35,277 bases of DNA from Candidatus Microgenomates bacterium (GTDB lineage: Bacteria; Patescibacteriota; Microgenomatia; UBA1400; UBA12108): positions 1-35,277 of the forward strand of contig QEVC01000010.1 in assembly GCA_003576945.1 (NCBI GenBank), read 5' to 3'. Under the pieces are notes generated by a model. It made no database searches. It saw only the letters and a list, made by a program, of their open reading frames with translations, and was not told where the DNA came from. Both the position numbers and the translations under genes were made by a program. Positions 10,939 through 18,781 of the stretch are shown piece after piece. The first letter of the stretch is position 1. The number at the start of each line of letters is the position of its first letter.

Positions 10939-11714
10939 TGAACATATTTCTTGTGATTGTGATATTTTTTCTAGGAGCCTCGGTTGGGAGTTTTGTAAAT
11001 GTGCTAGTCTCAAGAAGTATTGCGGGTAGCGACTGGCTTAGGGGCCGTTCGCAGTGTGAGAGGTGTGGAAAGCCACTTGCTTGGTATGACATGATCCCCC
11101 TACTATCTTTTGCAATATATAGAGGCAAGAGTAGATGTTGTAAGAGAAGTTTATCAATGGCACACCCAATTGTAGAAGGACTGTTTGGAATGTTATTTGT
11201 TTGGTGGTTATTAGTTGGATTTATTTTTTTTCAACTGGCGACTGCACCCTGGACGATTGTTCAGCCTATTTTTTGGCTGGGTATTGGGATACTCTTGTTG
11301 ATGATTATGGTTGCTGACGCTACTTATGGTGTGATTCTGATGCCATTTATTTATATCTCTATAATATGGATCTACGGATACCGATTCGCACTCGCGATAT
11401 CTGGGACTTATCAGTGGACTGACTTAGGAATCACGCTGCTTTCTGGTGTTTTGAGTTTTGGATTTTTGCAAGCGCTACACGTGATTACAAAAGGGAGAGG
11501 CATGGGTGATGGAGACCCATATCTGGCCTTTGTGACAGGCTCGCTTCTTTCAGGTATTGCGGCGTTTTGGGGGATGCTCTCGGCATTTATACTTGGTGCG
11601 GTATGGGGTATAGGACTGATATTATTATCACTCAAAAAAATGAGTCAAACGATACCCTTTGGACCATTCTTGGTGATAGGGTGTTTGATTACGCTTTTAG
11701 TTATTCGTTTCTAG
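10938..11714 (+). CDS. pilD: Prepilin peptidase (leader peptidase/N-methylase)
   Basis: Polytopic aspartic protease that cleaves prepilins after the leader Gly and usually N-methylates the new N-terminus. Residues 1-90 form the N-terminal domain with GSFVNV, CERCGKPLAWYDMIPLLSF and HPIVE. The catalytic Asp pair is predicted at Asp127 (VADATYGVI) and Asp191 in GRGMGDGD. About seven to eight membrane segments are apparent. The zinc-type double CXXC is incomplete: Cys40/Cys43 are present, but the second pair reads SRCC (Cys67, Cys68) instead of CXXC. The start ATG overlaps the pilin stop (TAATG), and the 3' end overlaps the convergent pilin operon by 14 bp. Confidence 0.93.
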   Translation: MNIFLVIVIFFLGASVGSFVNVLVSRSIAGSDWLRGRSQCERCGKPLAWYDMIPLLSFAIYRGKSRCCKRSLSMAHPIVEGLFGMLFVWWLLVGFIFFQLATAPWTIVQPIFWLGIGILLLMIMVADATYGVILMPFIYISIIWIYGYRFALAISGTYQWTDLGITLLSGVLSFGFLQALHVITKGRGMGDGDPYLAFVTGSLLSGIAAFWGMLSAFILGAVWGIGLILLSLKKMSQTIPFGPFLVIGCLITLLVIRF

Positions 11715-12195
11715 TCCCGACAGTTGTTTCGAAATGGAGGTTGGGGTTTTCGCGTGCATTACCGCTTGAAATGGTGTGTGCCATGTCAAAACTAATTTTA
11801 AAGAGTACAGGATTGGTTTCATCGGGTTCACAGGTAATACTAAACCTCGAAACTTCGAGCGTGTTGGGAGTCATGTAGATTCCTGAGTTGCTTGCAATAC
11901 GAGTTGCTGTCCCATCATCTTCAACCATAATGTCGGTTGTATCCCCGTCTGGGTTTACTGTGATAAGAACGTCCAAGTCTGCATCACAGGACTCGACATG
12001 GCGAGAGTTTCTAATTAATGTTTGGATTTGATTGAGTGCGATCTCGCCTGATTGTTTAATTTGGGTGAGTCTTCTAACCCGGTTACTACTTACGATGGTT
12101 GTGAGCATGATGGCTGACATAGCTAGCGCGAGGAGGCTAATTAAGCCAATAACGACTACCAATTCGATGATTGAGGTTCCTTTTCTTATTTCCAT
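11701..12195 (-). CDS. PilW-like minor prepilin
   Basis: Prepilin-like protein with leader MEIRKG, site G|TSIIELVVVIGLISLLAL, and a membrane/alpha-1 helix to about residue 30. Two cysteines (SCDAD and ITCEP) may form a disulphide. The combination of position last in the run, size (164 aa) and a long alpha-1 region with RVRRLTQIKQSGEIALNQI resembles PilW/PulJ-type minor pilins; this subtype is inferred. It overlaps the preceding gene by 10 nt and the convergent pilD by 14 nt. Confidence 0.75.
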   Translation of the reverse strand: MEIRKGTSIIELVVVIGLISLLALAMSAIMLTTIVSSNRVRRLTQIKQSGEIALNQIQTLIRNSRHVESCDADLDVLITVNPDGDTTDIMVEDDGTATRIASNSGIYMTPNTLEVSRFSITCEPDETNPVLFKISFDMAHTISSGNARENPNLHFETTVGTRNE

Positions 12196-12668
12196 TGAGA
12201 AAGCTCCATGTTAAGTACAGCTCGCCTAGTAGACGAATCTTCCCAGGAAGTTGTAATTGTAATTGGAATAATTCCAGCACTTATATTACTTACATCCACT
12301 ACTAGATCTCGCAAGAAGGCGGTTCCTTGAATTACATCTGTATCGCTACAAGCGCCAGAATTAAGTGCCAAAAAGGAGGTCGAATCAGGGGGTAGAACAG
12401 CAAGGCAGTAATTTGCGACTCCCCCACTGCTATCATTTGCGAACATTTCAGCAAGGGTTGCATAGCCTAGTTGATTTTTCTGATTACGAAGGTAGTCTGC
12501 TGCTTGGTTGTTGTAGGCAGTTGCTGTGTCTAGTTTTTTGGCATAATTACTACTCTTTTGAGATTGGTTGGTGAGAGAGAGGGCGGCAATAACACCCATA
12601 CTAATTAGGGTAGTTGCGATAACGACTTCGAGGATGCTTTGACCTGAGCGAATACTATTCTTTTTCAT
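12186..12668 (-). CDS. PilV-like minor prepilin
   Basis: Prepilin-like protein (160 aa) with an N-terminal segment MKKNSIRSG|QSILEVVIATTLISMGVIA, matching the PilV/PulI pattern of a variable residue at +1 and Glu at +5. The remaining domain is short, with Cys at NYCLA and GACSD. It is an inner member of the seven-gene run and overlaps both neighbours (4 nt upstream, 10 nt downstream), so translation is probably coupled. The subtype is inferred from the N-terminus only. Confidence 0.75.
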   Translation of the reverse strand: MKKNSIRSGQSILEVVIATTLISMGVIAALSLTNQSQKSSNYAKKLDTATAYNNQAADYLRNQKNQLGYATLAEMFANDSSGGVANYCLAVLPPDSTSFLALNSGACSDTDVIQGTAFLRDLVVDVSNISAGIIPITITTSWEDSSTRRAVLNMELSQWK

Positions 12669-13147
12669 AGAGAGATCTTTCCCAGAGATTTTAAAGTCCC
12701 GCTGCGTTCTATTTCGATGCGATAAGTGGCATTGCCATTGGTGAAATCCAGATTTTGAGTGCTAGTTGCCCCCGTGTTTATCCCCTGGTTTAGGGGACGA
12801 AAAATAATGGTGTTAGCTGTGGCAAACGTAAAGCTGTTTAGATCGTAATTGTGTGTTTCGCCATTGCCATTTTGGCAAGTGGAAGTGACTGTGATTGACC
12901 TACTACCGATACTAGTAGTAAGTCTTTCACCGAGGTAGGGGCCAAAAGTTTCGGTACAGTCTACCTTGCCACTAGTTGCAGTCTTTTGAGCACGGGTTAT
13001 AACCTCTATAATTTTTTCTGTATCTGACTTGATGGCTTGAATTTCGGCGGCACGTCCATAAGCCGTTACCCCGGTCGTGACCAAAATAGTCAAGATAGTT
13101 ACTGTGATCAGTAGTTCGATTAAGGTATAACCAGATTTTAAGAGCAT
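12665..13147 (-). CDS. GspH/FimT-like minor prepilin
   Basis: Prepilin-like protein (160 aa): leader MLLKSG, site G|YTLIELLITVTILTILVTT. The pattern after the helix (TEKIIEVITRAQKTATSGK and a beta-rich C-terminus with TIIFRP and a late YRIEIERSG strand) resembles GspH/FimT pseudopilins. Two cysteines (KVDCTE, STCQN) could bridge. Its stop overlaps the next start by 4 nt. Confidence 0.78.
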   Translation of the reverse strand: MLLKSGYTLIELLITVTILTILVTTGVTAYGRAAEIQAIKSDTEKIIEVITRAQKTATSGKVDCTETFGPYLGERLTTSIGSRSITVTSTCQNGNGETHNYDLNSFTFATANTIIFRPLNQGINTGATSTQNLDFTNGNATYRIEIERSGTLKSLGKISL

Positions 13148-13166
13148 TGATATCAGTATAACTTAC

Positions 13167-13583
13167 TTAGGGATTAGCAACACAATAGGTGGGGTCAGAT
13201 GCTGCGTTCTCTAGCTCAGCACATAAAGTATAGGTTGTAGCGCTAGTTCGAGTGTAGGTGTAAGTATAGCCAGCAGTTCCCTCCTTGGGGTCTGTGGGGA
13301 TAGTCGTAATATAGTCTGGTGAGAGACCGCTAAGTCCACCAGTTGCGGGGTAGCTGGCAGTCTCTGAGCGATAAGTTTCGAGGGCTTGTCTGAGTTGTTC
13401 GAGATCAGTCTTACGGCGACTGTCGCGTGAGAGCTGTAACGTACGGGTGTAACTAATACTGCCAACAGCGATTAAGATGCTGATGATGGCAATAACGACG
13501 AGGAGCTCGATTAAGGTAAAGCCGCGTCGAGTGTGCAAGGTATAAGTTGAAAGTTGGAAGTTAAGATGATTATTTATCCTCAT
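13167..13583 (-). CDS. Type IV prepilin/GspG-like pseudopilin, paralogue 4
   Basis: Prepilin with G|FTLIELLVVIAIISILIAVG. I chose the ATG at 13583, which lies 2 nt after the upstream stop; a longer frame to 13631 would overlap that gene by 46 nt. The leader is then about 20 residues, unusually long. The mature part has the GspG-like run SRDSRRKTDLEQLRQALETY, ASYPATGG, and the C-terminal YTYTRTSATTYTLCAELENA shared with its upstream paralogues, ending in a Cys pair around DPTYC. Four genes of this subtype stand in tandem. Confidence 0.82.
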   Translation of the reverse strand: MRINNHLNFQLSTYTLHTRRGFTLIELLVVIAIISILIAVGSISYTRTLQLSRDSRRKTDLEQLRQALETYRSETASYPATGGLSGLSPDYITTIPTDPKEGTAGYTYTYTRTSATTYTLCAELENAASDPTYCVANP

Positions 13584-13585
13584 GT

Positions 13586-14017
13586 TTATTGTTTGTTTTG
13601 GACGCAGTAATAATCTCCTGCCTCGTCCCAATCACAAGAGGTCCCGGCGGGACCATTGGCGTTACCACCACCACCTTCTAGTGTAGCACAGACGCAGTAG
13701 GCAGAAGTCGAAATATTGTCATAGTTGATTGGAGTGGAGTCGCGTGGGTCTTTGGGGAGAGCCTCATTGTCAAAAGCGAGCGCGGGAGTGGTCGGGTAAC
13801 TATTAGTGGTGGCATAGTATTGCTCGAAGGCGGTCTGGACGTTGTGCAGGATCTGCTTGCGGCTGGCGTCTCGCGCCTGTTTTTGGGCAGTAATAAAGTT
13901 GGCAATGCCGATACTCATCACAATCCCGATTATCGCGATGACGACAAGGAGTTCGATAAGAGTAAAGCCGAGATGTGGTTTTGCCATAGATTTTGGTTTT
14001 TTATTCACAAACGACAT
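13586..14017 (-). CDS. Type IV prepilin/GspG-like pseudopilin, paralogue 3
   Basis: Prepilin with LG|FTLIELLVVIAIIGIVMSIG. The longest start (14017) overlaps the previous gene by 17 nt and gives a 17-residue leader; the internal Met11 (13987) gives a 7-residue leader MAKPHLG more typical of the class. Neither has a clear Shine-Dalgarno. The mature part keeps QARDASRKQILHNVQTAFEQYY and NSYPTTPA but its C-terminus differs from the paralogues, with a Gly/Asn-rich stretch (GGGGNANGPAG) and four cysteines. Confidence 0.8.
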   Translation of the reverse strand: MSFVNKKPKSMAKPHLGFTLIELLVVIAIIGIVMSIGIANFITAQKQARDASRKQILHNVQTAFEQYYATTNSYPTTPALAFDNEALPKDPRDSTPINYDNISTSAYCVCATLEGGGGNANGPAGTSCDWDEAGDYYCVQNKQ

Positions 14018-14462
14018 AGTCTGTTCCCGATCCTACCCCACAACGAGCCTGCGAGTCAGCGGCATCAGGGTCGGAGGCATTTTCGAGCTCGGCAGTTAAG
14101 GTGTAGGTATCGGCACTCGTCTGGGTGTAGGTATAGTAGCGGGGATTAGAGGTTGTTGAACTGGGGTCGAGTGGGAGCGAGTTCATGTAGGTGTTGGTGC
14201 TGGCAAAGGCAGAGCCCCAGGTGCAAGCAGTTGTACCGTCGCTACAACCTTCGATGATACCATTAGTTGAGGTAGGGTAACTGCCAAAGTCGTTGTAATA
14301 GAGTCTGAGGGCGGTTTTGATGGCGTTGAGATCAGATTTGCGGCGAGCATCACGAGCACGTTCCCTAACTCCCTGGACATTGGTTAAAACAAGAGCAGAA
14401 AGAATGCCAATAATGGTGATTACGATTAAGAGTTCGATTAAGGTAAAGCCACGTTTAATCAT
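14001..14462 (-). CDS. Type IV prepilin/GspG-like pseudopilin, paralogue 2
   Basis: Prepilin with leader MIKRG and site G|FTLIELLIVITIIGILSALV. The mature region has RERARDARRKSDLNAIKTAL, GSYPTSTNGII, a CSDGTTACTWG loop and the block YTYTQTSADTYTLTAELENA shared with paralogue 4, then a C-terminal Cys pair. Length is 153 aa. Start and stop overlap neighbours (4 nt with the upstream gene), consistent with one polycistronic message. Confidence 0.85.
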   Translation of the reverse strand: MIKRGFTLIELLIVITIIGILSALVLTNVQGVRERARDARRKSDLNAIKTALRLYYNDFGSYPTSTNGIIEGCSDGTTACTWGSAFASTNTYMNSLPLDPSSTTSNPRYYTYTQTSADTYTLTAELENASDPDAADSQARCGVGSGTDYVVCE

Positions 14463-14908
14463 TGGATGTTACTACTAGTTATTTTGTAATTACAGTCGGC
14501 GCCGGCGCAAGTAACTGCAGGCTCGATAGTCATAATCGCGGGATCTTGTGCGTTTTCTAGTCTGGTGTAAAGTGTATAGCTGGTGCCATCGCTGACATAA
14601 ATATAGGCAGTGGTTGCTTCGGGGAGTGTTGCGGCATAAGTTGTTGTGCCATCTGTAAATGGCTCGCCCCAGTCACAAATTGTATTGGGTGGATTGCAGA
14701 CAATGTGGCCATTGCTACTGGTGGGATAACTGCGGTGATCATTGACGTAAGCTTCGAGGCTTTTGGCGATGGTGGTGAGATCTGATTTCTTCTTAGCGTC
14801 TGCCGCCTTTAGTCTGGCACTCTGAAAGTTGCCAAAACCAATTGTGGCTAGTATCCCCAGGATTGCCATGCTAATTAATAGTTCAATTAAGGTGAAGCCC
14901 TTCTTCAT
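14459..14908 (-). CDS. Type IV prepilin/GspG-like pseudopilin, paralogue 1
   Basis: First gene of the seven-gene minus-strand prepilin operon. Leader MKKG, site G|FTLIELLISMAILGILATIG. The mature part has LKAADAKKKSDLTTIAKSLE, RSYPTSSNGHIVC, CDWGEPF and the family block YIYVSDGTSYTLYTRLENAQ, then two cysteines. The ATG is 9 nt from a predicted -10 box and lacks a leader, so the operon is probably transcribed leaderless from 14918-14946. Confidence 0.85.
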   Translation of the reverse strand: MKKGFTLIELLISMAILGILATIGFGNFQSARLKAADAKKKSDLTTIAKSLEAYVNDHRSYPTSSNGHIVCNPPNTICDWGEPFTDGTTTYAATLPEATTAYIYVSDGTSYTLYTRLENAQDPAIMTIEPAVTCAGADCNYKITSSNIQ

Positions 14909-14917
14909 ACACTTTGG

Positions 14918-14946
14918 AGTATGACTAGTTTGACACTCCCGGTCAA
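14918..14946 (-). promoter_or_regulatory. Predicted promoter of the prepilin operon
   Basis: On the minus strand TTGACC (14946-14941), a 17-nt spacer and CATACT (14923-14918), 9 nt before the ATG at 14908. It interleaves with the divergent plus-strand promoter. Confidence 0.55.
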
Positions 14947-14958
14947 GTTTGCAATGAT
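14930..14958 (+). promoter_or_regulatory. Predicted promoter of the pilX-like/pilMNO operon
   Basis: TTGACA (14930-14935), a 17-nt spacer and AATGAT (14953-14958), 9 nt before the ATG at 14968. The -35 box is consensus. Its -35 lies inside the spacer of the opposing promoter, so the two polymerases could not bind together. Confidence 0.55.
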
Positions 14959-14967
14959 GGATGGTAT

Positions 14968-15744
14968 ATGAAACGACGTTCTGGTCAAGTTGGATTGTTG
15001 TTGCTTGTTGTCATGGGGTTGGTTGTCGGGATCGCGCTGTCACTCGCCTCACGTAGTCTGGGAGATACGGTCTTATCTCGCCAAGAATCGGAGAGTGCCA
15101 AGGCTTTCCGTCTGGCTGAGACCGGGGTGGAGCAAGCTCTCAATGCCCTACGACTAGACACATCAACGACCGAGACCTTGAGTCTAAGCGGTGAAGGTGA
15201 TTTTAGTGGAACAACCTCAATAGGAAGATCGACCTCTTTTGGTTTGTACGTGAAAGAAGGTGAACAGGCACACTTGGATGTGGGTAGTTTTGCGCCAGGC
15301 AATTTAACAGTGCTGTGGACCAAAACCAGTGACACAAGGGAGAATCCATCTAGTTGTAGTGCTGGAAGTGGTAATTCACCAGCAGCAATTGAGATTGTTG
15401 CACACAAGTCTGATGGAACGGCGAGCTTCGCTTACTTAAATCCATATAACTGTACTCCAGAAACAAATGGGTTTGGAGGCACGGCTGTTGCTGGGGATGA
15501 TGGCTACCGTAGTCGTGTCACGTATAGTGTGGCAGCTGGGACTGTTGCGATTAGGATTAGACCACTTTATTCTGATTCGACGATTGCTGTTTCGGGATCT
15601 GGTTTGTCTACCCAGCTATACCTTATTCAATCTAAGGCTGTTGGTGGAGATGCGCAAAAGGAAATAGAAGTCAAAAGAGGATTAGACGCACCTGCGTCGG
15701 TGTTTGACTACGCTCTATTCTCTGGAAGTTCGATTGAAAAATAA
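14968..15744 (+). CDS. PilX-like pilus assembly protein
   Basis: A 258-aa protein with a single N-terminal hydrophobic segment (about 8-28, GLLLLVVMGLVVGIALSLAS) after MKRRSGQ, then ESAKAFRLAETGVEQALNALR, the alpha-helical signature seen in PilX N-terminal-domain proteins. The G|xxxxE prepilin site is not well formed, so processing by PilD is uncertain. The rest is a beta-rich, Ser/Thr/Gly-rich exported domain with two cysteines (PSSCSAG, PYNCTPE). It opens the plus-strand run continuing into pilM, pilN and pilO, 56 nt upstream of pilM. Confidence 0.7.
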   Translation: MKRRSGQVGLLLLVVMGLVVGIALSLASRSLGDTVLSRQESESAKAFRLAETGVEQALNALRLDTSTTETLSLSGEGDFSGTTSIGRSTSFGLYVKEGEQAHLDVGSFAPGNLTVLWTKTSDTRENPSSCSAGSGNSPAAIEIVAHKSDGTASFAYLNPYNCTPETNGFGGTAVAGDDGYRSRVTYSVAAGTVAIRIRPLYSDSTIAVSGSGLSTQLYLIQSKAVGGDAQKEIEVKRGLDAPASVFDYALFSGSSIEK

Positions 15745-15800
15745 TAGCAGAATGTAGTATATAGTAGATGGTATACAAGCAATAAAGGATAAAACTGCCC

Positions 15801-16826
15801 ATGTCATCACAGTATTTTGGCCTAGAATTTGGCTCATCTAGTATTAAGGTAGCTCAAGTAACAGTGACAGGTCCCAAAGCTTTTGTAGTTACTGCGCTTG
15901 GGAGTGGACCCAATTCGGCTGGATCACTAGATTTTGCTGATCCGGTGATCTCGCAAAAAATAGCCGCGTCACTTAAAAAAGTGCTTTCGGAGAGTGGGAT
16001 CAAAGAAAAAAGAGTAGTCGTGGCGATCCCTGAATCACATGTTTTTAGTCGAATAATTGAGATGCCACCAATGAGTGAAGCTGAGCTTACTTCAGCGATA
16101 TCATGGGAGGCAGAGCAGTTTGTGCCGATTCCGATTGCAGATGTGGAGCTGGATTATTCGATTGTTGATTCTGGTAATAACAACAAAGATAAAAAGATGT
16201 TGGTGTATATGGTTGCGGCACCAAAAAAGAAACTCCAGGCTATGGTGGATTTTTTGATCAATGTTGGGCTCGACCCCATTGCAGTTGAATCAGAAATGGT
16301 CGCGATCGCACGCAGTTTGTCATATCTGCCTTCGGCGGGGCCAACCTTGATTTTAAGTTTGGGAGCCTTGTCATCACTAATTGGGATATTAAAAGAATCA
16401 TCACTCCTATTTTCCTATGTTACTCAAGTAGGCGGTGTTGCATTGACGCGAAGTTTGTCGCAGGGCTTAGCACTTCCTCTGCCCCAAGCAGAGCAGTATA
16501 AGAAAACTTATGGAGTAGATCCTAATCAGCTAGAGGGTAAGGTGAGACGAGGACTCCTTATTGGCTTATCACAAATCGTAGATGAGATGCGTAAGGCAAT
16601 GGAGTATTATGCCACCACTCACAATGAGCGCGTAGGCAGAATACTACTCACTTCGGGGGGGGCATATTTACCAGGATTAGTGACCTATTTAACAGAAGAA
16701 TTTGGTGGAATTGAAGTTGTGGTTGCTGACCCATTATCTGTTGGCAAAGCGGCTAGAGGAGTAGTACTACCAAAAGAAAGAGCTCATTTGGCAGTAGCGC
16801 TCGGGCTCGCCCAGCGTACATTTTAA
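15801..16826 (+). CDS. pilM: Type IV pilus assembly protein PilM (actin-like)
   Basis: Cytoplasmic actin-fold protein that binds the PilN N-terminus and links motor and platform. The phosphate-1 loop reads GLEFGSSSIKV (usually D in place of E), the conserved ISWEAEQFVPIP block is intact, and the phosphate-2 loop reads LILSLGALSS where family members usually have DxGxxxT. The adenosine motif region LLTSGGAYLPGL is present. Both acidic nucleotide-site positions are thus changed, so ATP binding may be altered. AAAGGAT lies about 10 nt before the ATG. 341 aa, normal length. Confidence 0.92.
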   Translation: MSSQYFGLEFGSSSIKVAQVTVTGPKAFVVTALGSGPNSAGSLDFADPVISQKIAASLKKVLSESGIKEKRVVVAIPESHVFSRIIEMPPMSEAELTSAISWEAEQFVPIPIADVELDYSIVDSGNNNKDKKMLVYMVAAPKKKLQAMVDFLINVGLDPIAVESEMVAIARSLSYLPSAGPTLILSLGALSSLIGILKESSLLFSYVTQVGGVALTRSLSQGLALPLPQAEQYKKTYGVDPNQLEGKVRRGLLIGLSQIVDEMRKAMEYYATTHNERVGRILLTSGGAYLPGLVTYLTEEFGGIEVVVADPLSVGKAARGVVLPKERAHLAVALGLAQRTF

Positions 16827-16842
16827 GGAAGAAATTGAGTAT

Positions 16843-17403
16843 ATGGCTAGTTCGGGAATGCGGGTAAACTTACTAAAGAATCATCGAGTCCTGTCAGAAA
16901 AAGACTATTTGCGTGAGAAAAAATTCTTACAAGCGGCTGTAGTTGGGTTGGTATTGGTGGTATTTGTCACAGTTGCCATGGCCCTTTGGAACTTTGTGCT
17001 TTCACAGAAACTAAGGGGAATAGAAGAAGAGATTGCAAAAGCGAGCTCTCAGATGCAAGGATTAACGGAGGCTAATGCAGGACAAGTGTATGTAAAGAAT
17101 AGGCTAGGCCTGATTGGGAATTTCTTGGATGACCAGGCTATCGCGAGAGAGAGTTTGCAAGAAGTACTTACTTTGTCTCTCCCAGGGGTCACGATTGGCG
17201 GGATGTCATTTGAGAGTGCGAGCGAAATCTCTGTCACTGTTAGCGCCGAATCGCAACCTGCACTAAAAGAAGCGCTGGCATATTATCGGCGAACAGATGG
17301 GTTTTTTCCGCAGGTAGTGAGTAACGGCATATCACGCAGTAAGGAAGGAAGATATGAGATGAAGTTGGTATTAACACTTCCTTTGAAAGATGAAAAATCA
17401 TGA
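16843..17403 (+). CDS. pilN: Type IV pilus assembly protein PilN
   Basis: Bitopic inner-membrane protein. The cytoplasmic N-terminus has MRVNLLKN, the PilN motif that docks on PilM (usually INLLP). A membrane helix at about 29-51 is followed by a periplasmic coiled coil (GIEEEIAKASSQMQGL) and a ferredoxin-like C-terminal domain. 186 aa. AAGGAAG precedes the ATG. The TGA overlaps the pilO ATG (ATGA), so PilN and PilO, which heterodimerise, are translationally coupled. Confidence 0.88.
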   Translation: MASSGMRVNLLKNHRVLSEKDYLREKKFLQAAVVGLVLVVFVTVAMALWNFVLSQKLRGIEEEIAKASSQMQGLTEANAGQVYVKNRLGLIGNFLDDQAIARESLQEVLTLSLPGVTIGGMSFESASEISVTVSAESQPALKEALAYYRRTDGFFPQVVSNGISRSKEGRYEMKLVLTLPLKDEKS

Positions 17404-18155
17404 GTGAAGAAAACGTATCACTTAGACAACAACTGATTAGACATCAAATAGCAGTTAAAGCTCTAGGAGTAGTTGCGGCTACTTTAGTCGTACTACTAGT
17501 GGGGCTATGGCCACTTTTTAAATCGGCGGGAACGCTTTTGAGAAAGATAGAAACTCGAGGTAAAGAGGAAGAGTCACTATCGAAGAAGGTGACGATACTT
17601 TCGCAGATTGATCAACAAGTACTCAAGGAAAGAACTAAAGTAATTAAAGCAGCCTTACCCGAAACTAAAGATGTTATTGCCTATCTTGGGGCAGTTGACG
17701 GATTGTCAAAAGAACTAGGTTTATCATTTGGCGGGATAACGATCGCGCCAGGTGATGTGAGTGGCGAGAGTCATAAATCTGGCTTGGGTCGTAGCAAAAA
17801 TACACGTAAGGTCGCACTCCTGAATGTTTTGGATACTGACATAAAAATTACTGGTACTCGTGACGGGATTTATGCATTTCTAAGGCAGGTGGAGCAGACA
17901 CTGCCACTCATGCAGGTATCTGACGTCGTGGTGACTAAGATCGAAGAAGATTTGTATTCGATGAGCCTATCTCTGGGTATGCTCTGGTCACCGACCCAAA
18001 CAGTTGATCTTAAGGGTGCAATTAGCTTGTTTACAGAAAAAGAAGAGGATTACTTCCAGAAATTAAATGTTTTCAAGACATATAGTGGCAGTACCGTTGC
18101 TAAATCACCCACAGAAAATAATGGTAGAGTAGATCTCTTTAGGCAAGACCTTTAA
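17400..18155 (+). CDS. pilO: Type IV pilus assembly protein PilO
   Basis: Bitopic partner of PilN: short cytoplasmic tail, membrane helix about 19-40, coiled coil at about 45-80 (KIETRGKEEESLSKKV) and the ferredoxin-like domain ending in MSLSLGMLW. At 251 aa it is somewhat longer than typical PilO, with a 45-residue C-terminal tail. No pilP or pilQ follows, which fits a cell without a conventional outer membrane. Its stop overlaps the convergent khpA stop by 4 nt (TTTAAA). Confidence 0.85.
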   Translation: MSEENVSLRQQLIRHQIAVKALGVVAATLVVLLVGLWPLFKSAGTLLRKIETRGKEEESLSKKVTILSQIDQQVLKERTKVIKAALPETKDVIAYLGAVDGLSKELGLSFGGITIAPGDVSGESHKSGLGRSKNTRKVALLNVLDTDIKITGTRDGIYAFLRQVEQTLPLMQVSDVVVTKIEEDLYSMSLSLGMLWSPTQTVDLKGAISLFTEKEEDYFQKLNVFKTYSGSTVAKSPTENNGRVDLFRQDL

Positions 18156-18466
18156 ACTTCGACGTTGAGACTATCTTCGGTCTCGACAGCTACTTGTTCT
18201 TCGACTGGGGTTGAGTTTTGGTTATCCTCTGATTCTGAGACTACAGAGACTCGGACGTGTACACCCTTTTGGATAGCTATGACTCGCATGATGGTGCGGA
18301 TTGCTTTGATAACTTTGCCTTCTTTGCCAATGATACGACCAACATCACTAGGATTAACTGTGACTAGGTAAGTAGTAGTCCCAGTTTCATCGATAACTTC
18401 TTCGATTTTAACGTCGGCTGGAGTTGTGACAATATTTTTGATAACGTAACTTAGAATGTCTTGCAT
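18152..18466 (-). CDS. khpA: KH-domain RNA-binding protein KhpA
   Basis: Small single-KH RNA-binding protein of the KhpA family. The GXXG loop is in VGRIIGKEGKVIKAIR (43-57), and the N-terminal MQDILSYVIKNIV and the VRVSVV strand follow the family pattern. A 25-residue acidic, Gln/Glu-rich tail extends beyond the KH fold. 104 aa, slightly longer than usual. AAGGAG lies 8 nt before the ATG. It follows rpsP, the common arrangement (rpsP-khpA). Confidence 0.9.
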   Translation of the reverse strand: MQDILSYVIKNIVTTPADVKIEEVIDETGTTTYLVTVNPSDVGRIIGKEGKVIKAIRTIMRVIAIQKGVHVRVSVVSESEDNQNSTPVEEQVAVETEDSLNVEV

Positions 18467-18507
18467 GTGGATCTCCTTTTCTTGTTAGTAATGGGTATTT
18501 TATGTGT

Positions 18508-18744
18508 TTATTTAGATTTTGGGGTAGCTAACTTGCGAATAGTATCTGTAGGACGCGCGCCTTTGCTCATCCATTCGGCGTAGGCCTTTTTGTCTATATT
18601 GAAAGTTCCTGGATTGGTTAAGGGGTTGTAATAGCCGATTTCAGCTACGCTTTTTCCACCCTGTTTGACTCGGTCTTCGCGGACGACGATACGATACTGA
18701 GGTTGTCCCTTTTTGCCGATACGTTGTAGTTTGATTTTTAGCAT
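18508..18744 (-). CDS. rpsP: 30S ribosomal protein S16
   Basis: Small-subunit assembly protein. The sequence MLKIKLQRIGKKGQPQYRIV, then GYYNPLTNPGTFNID and KAYAEWMSKGARPTDTIRKL, is diagnostic. 78 aa, normal. The start is 14 nt from the rnc stop, and a promoter with its -10 box 8 nt before the ATG lies in the rnc 3' end, so it may be made from a leaderless transcript as well as by readthrough. Confidence 0.97.
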   Translation of the reverse strand: MLKIKLQRIGKKGQPQYRIVVREDRVKQGGKSVAEIGYYNPLTNPGTFNIDKKAYAEWMSKGARPTDTIRKLATPKSK

Positions 18745-18752
18745 ACTTTTGT

Positions 18753-18781
18753 ATTTTATCAGGAATGAAGGATTTGCTCAA
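18753..18781 (-). promoter_or_regulatory. Predicted internal promoter of rpsP-khpA
   Basis: On the minus strand TTGAGC (18781-18776), a 17-nt spacer and TAAAAT (18758-18753), 8 nt before the rpsP ATG. It lies within the rnc C-terminal coding end. Confidence 0.5.
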
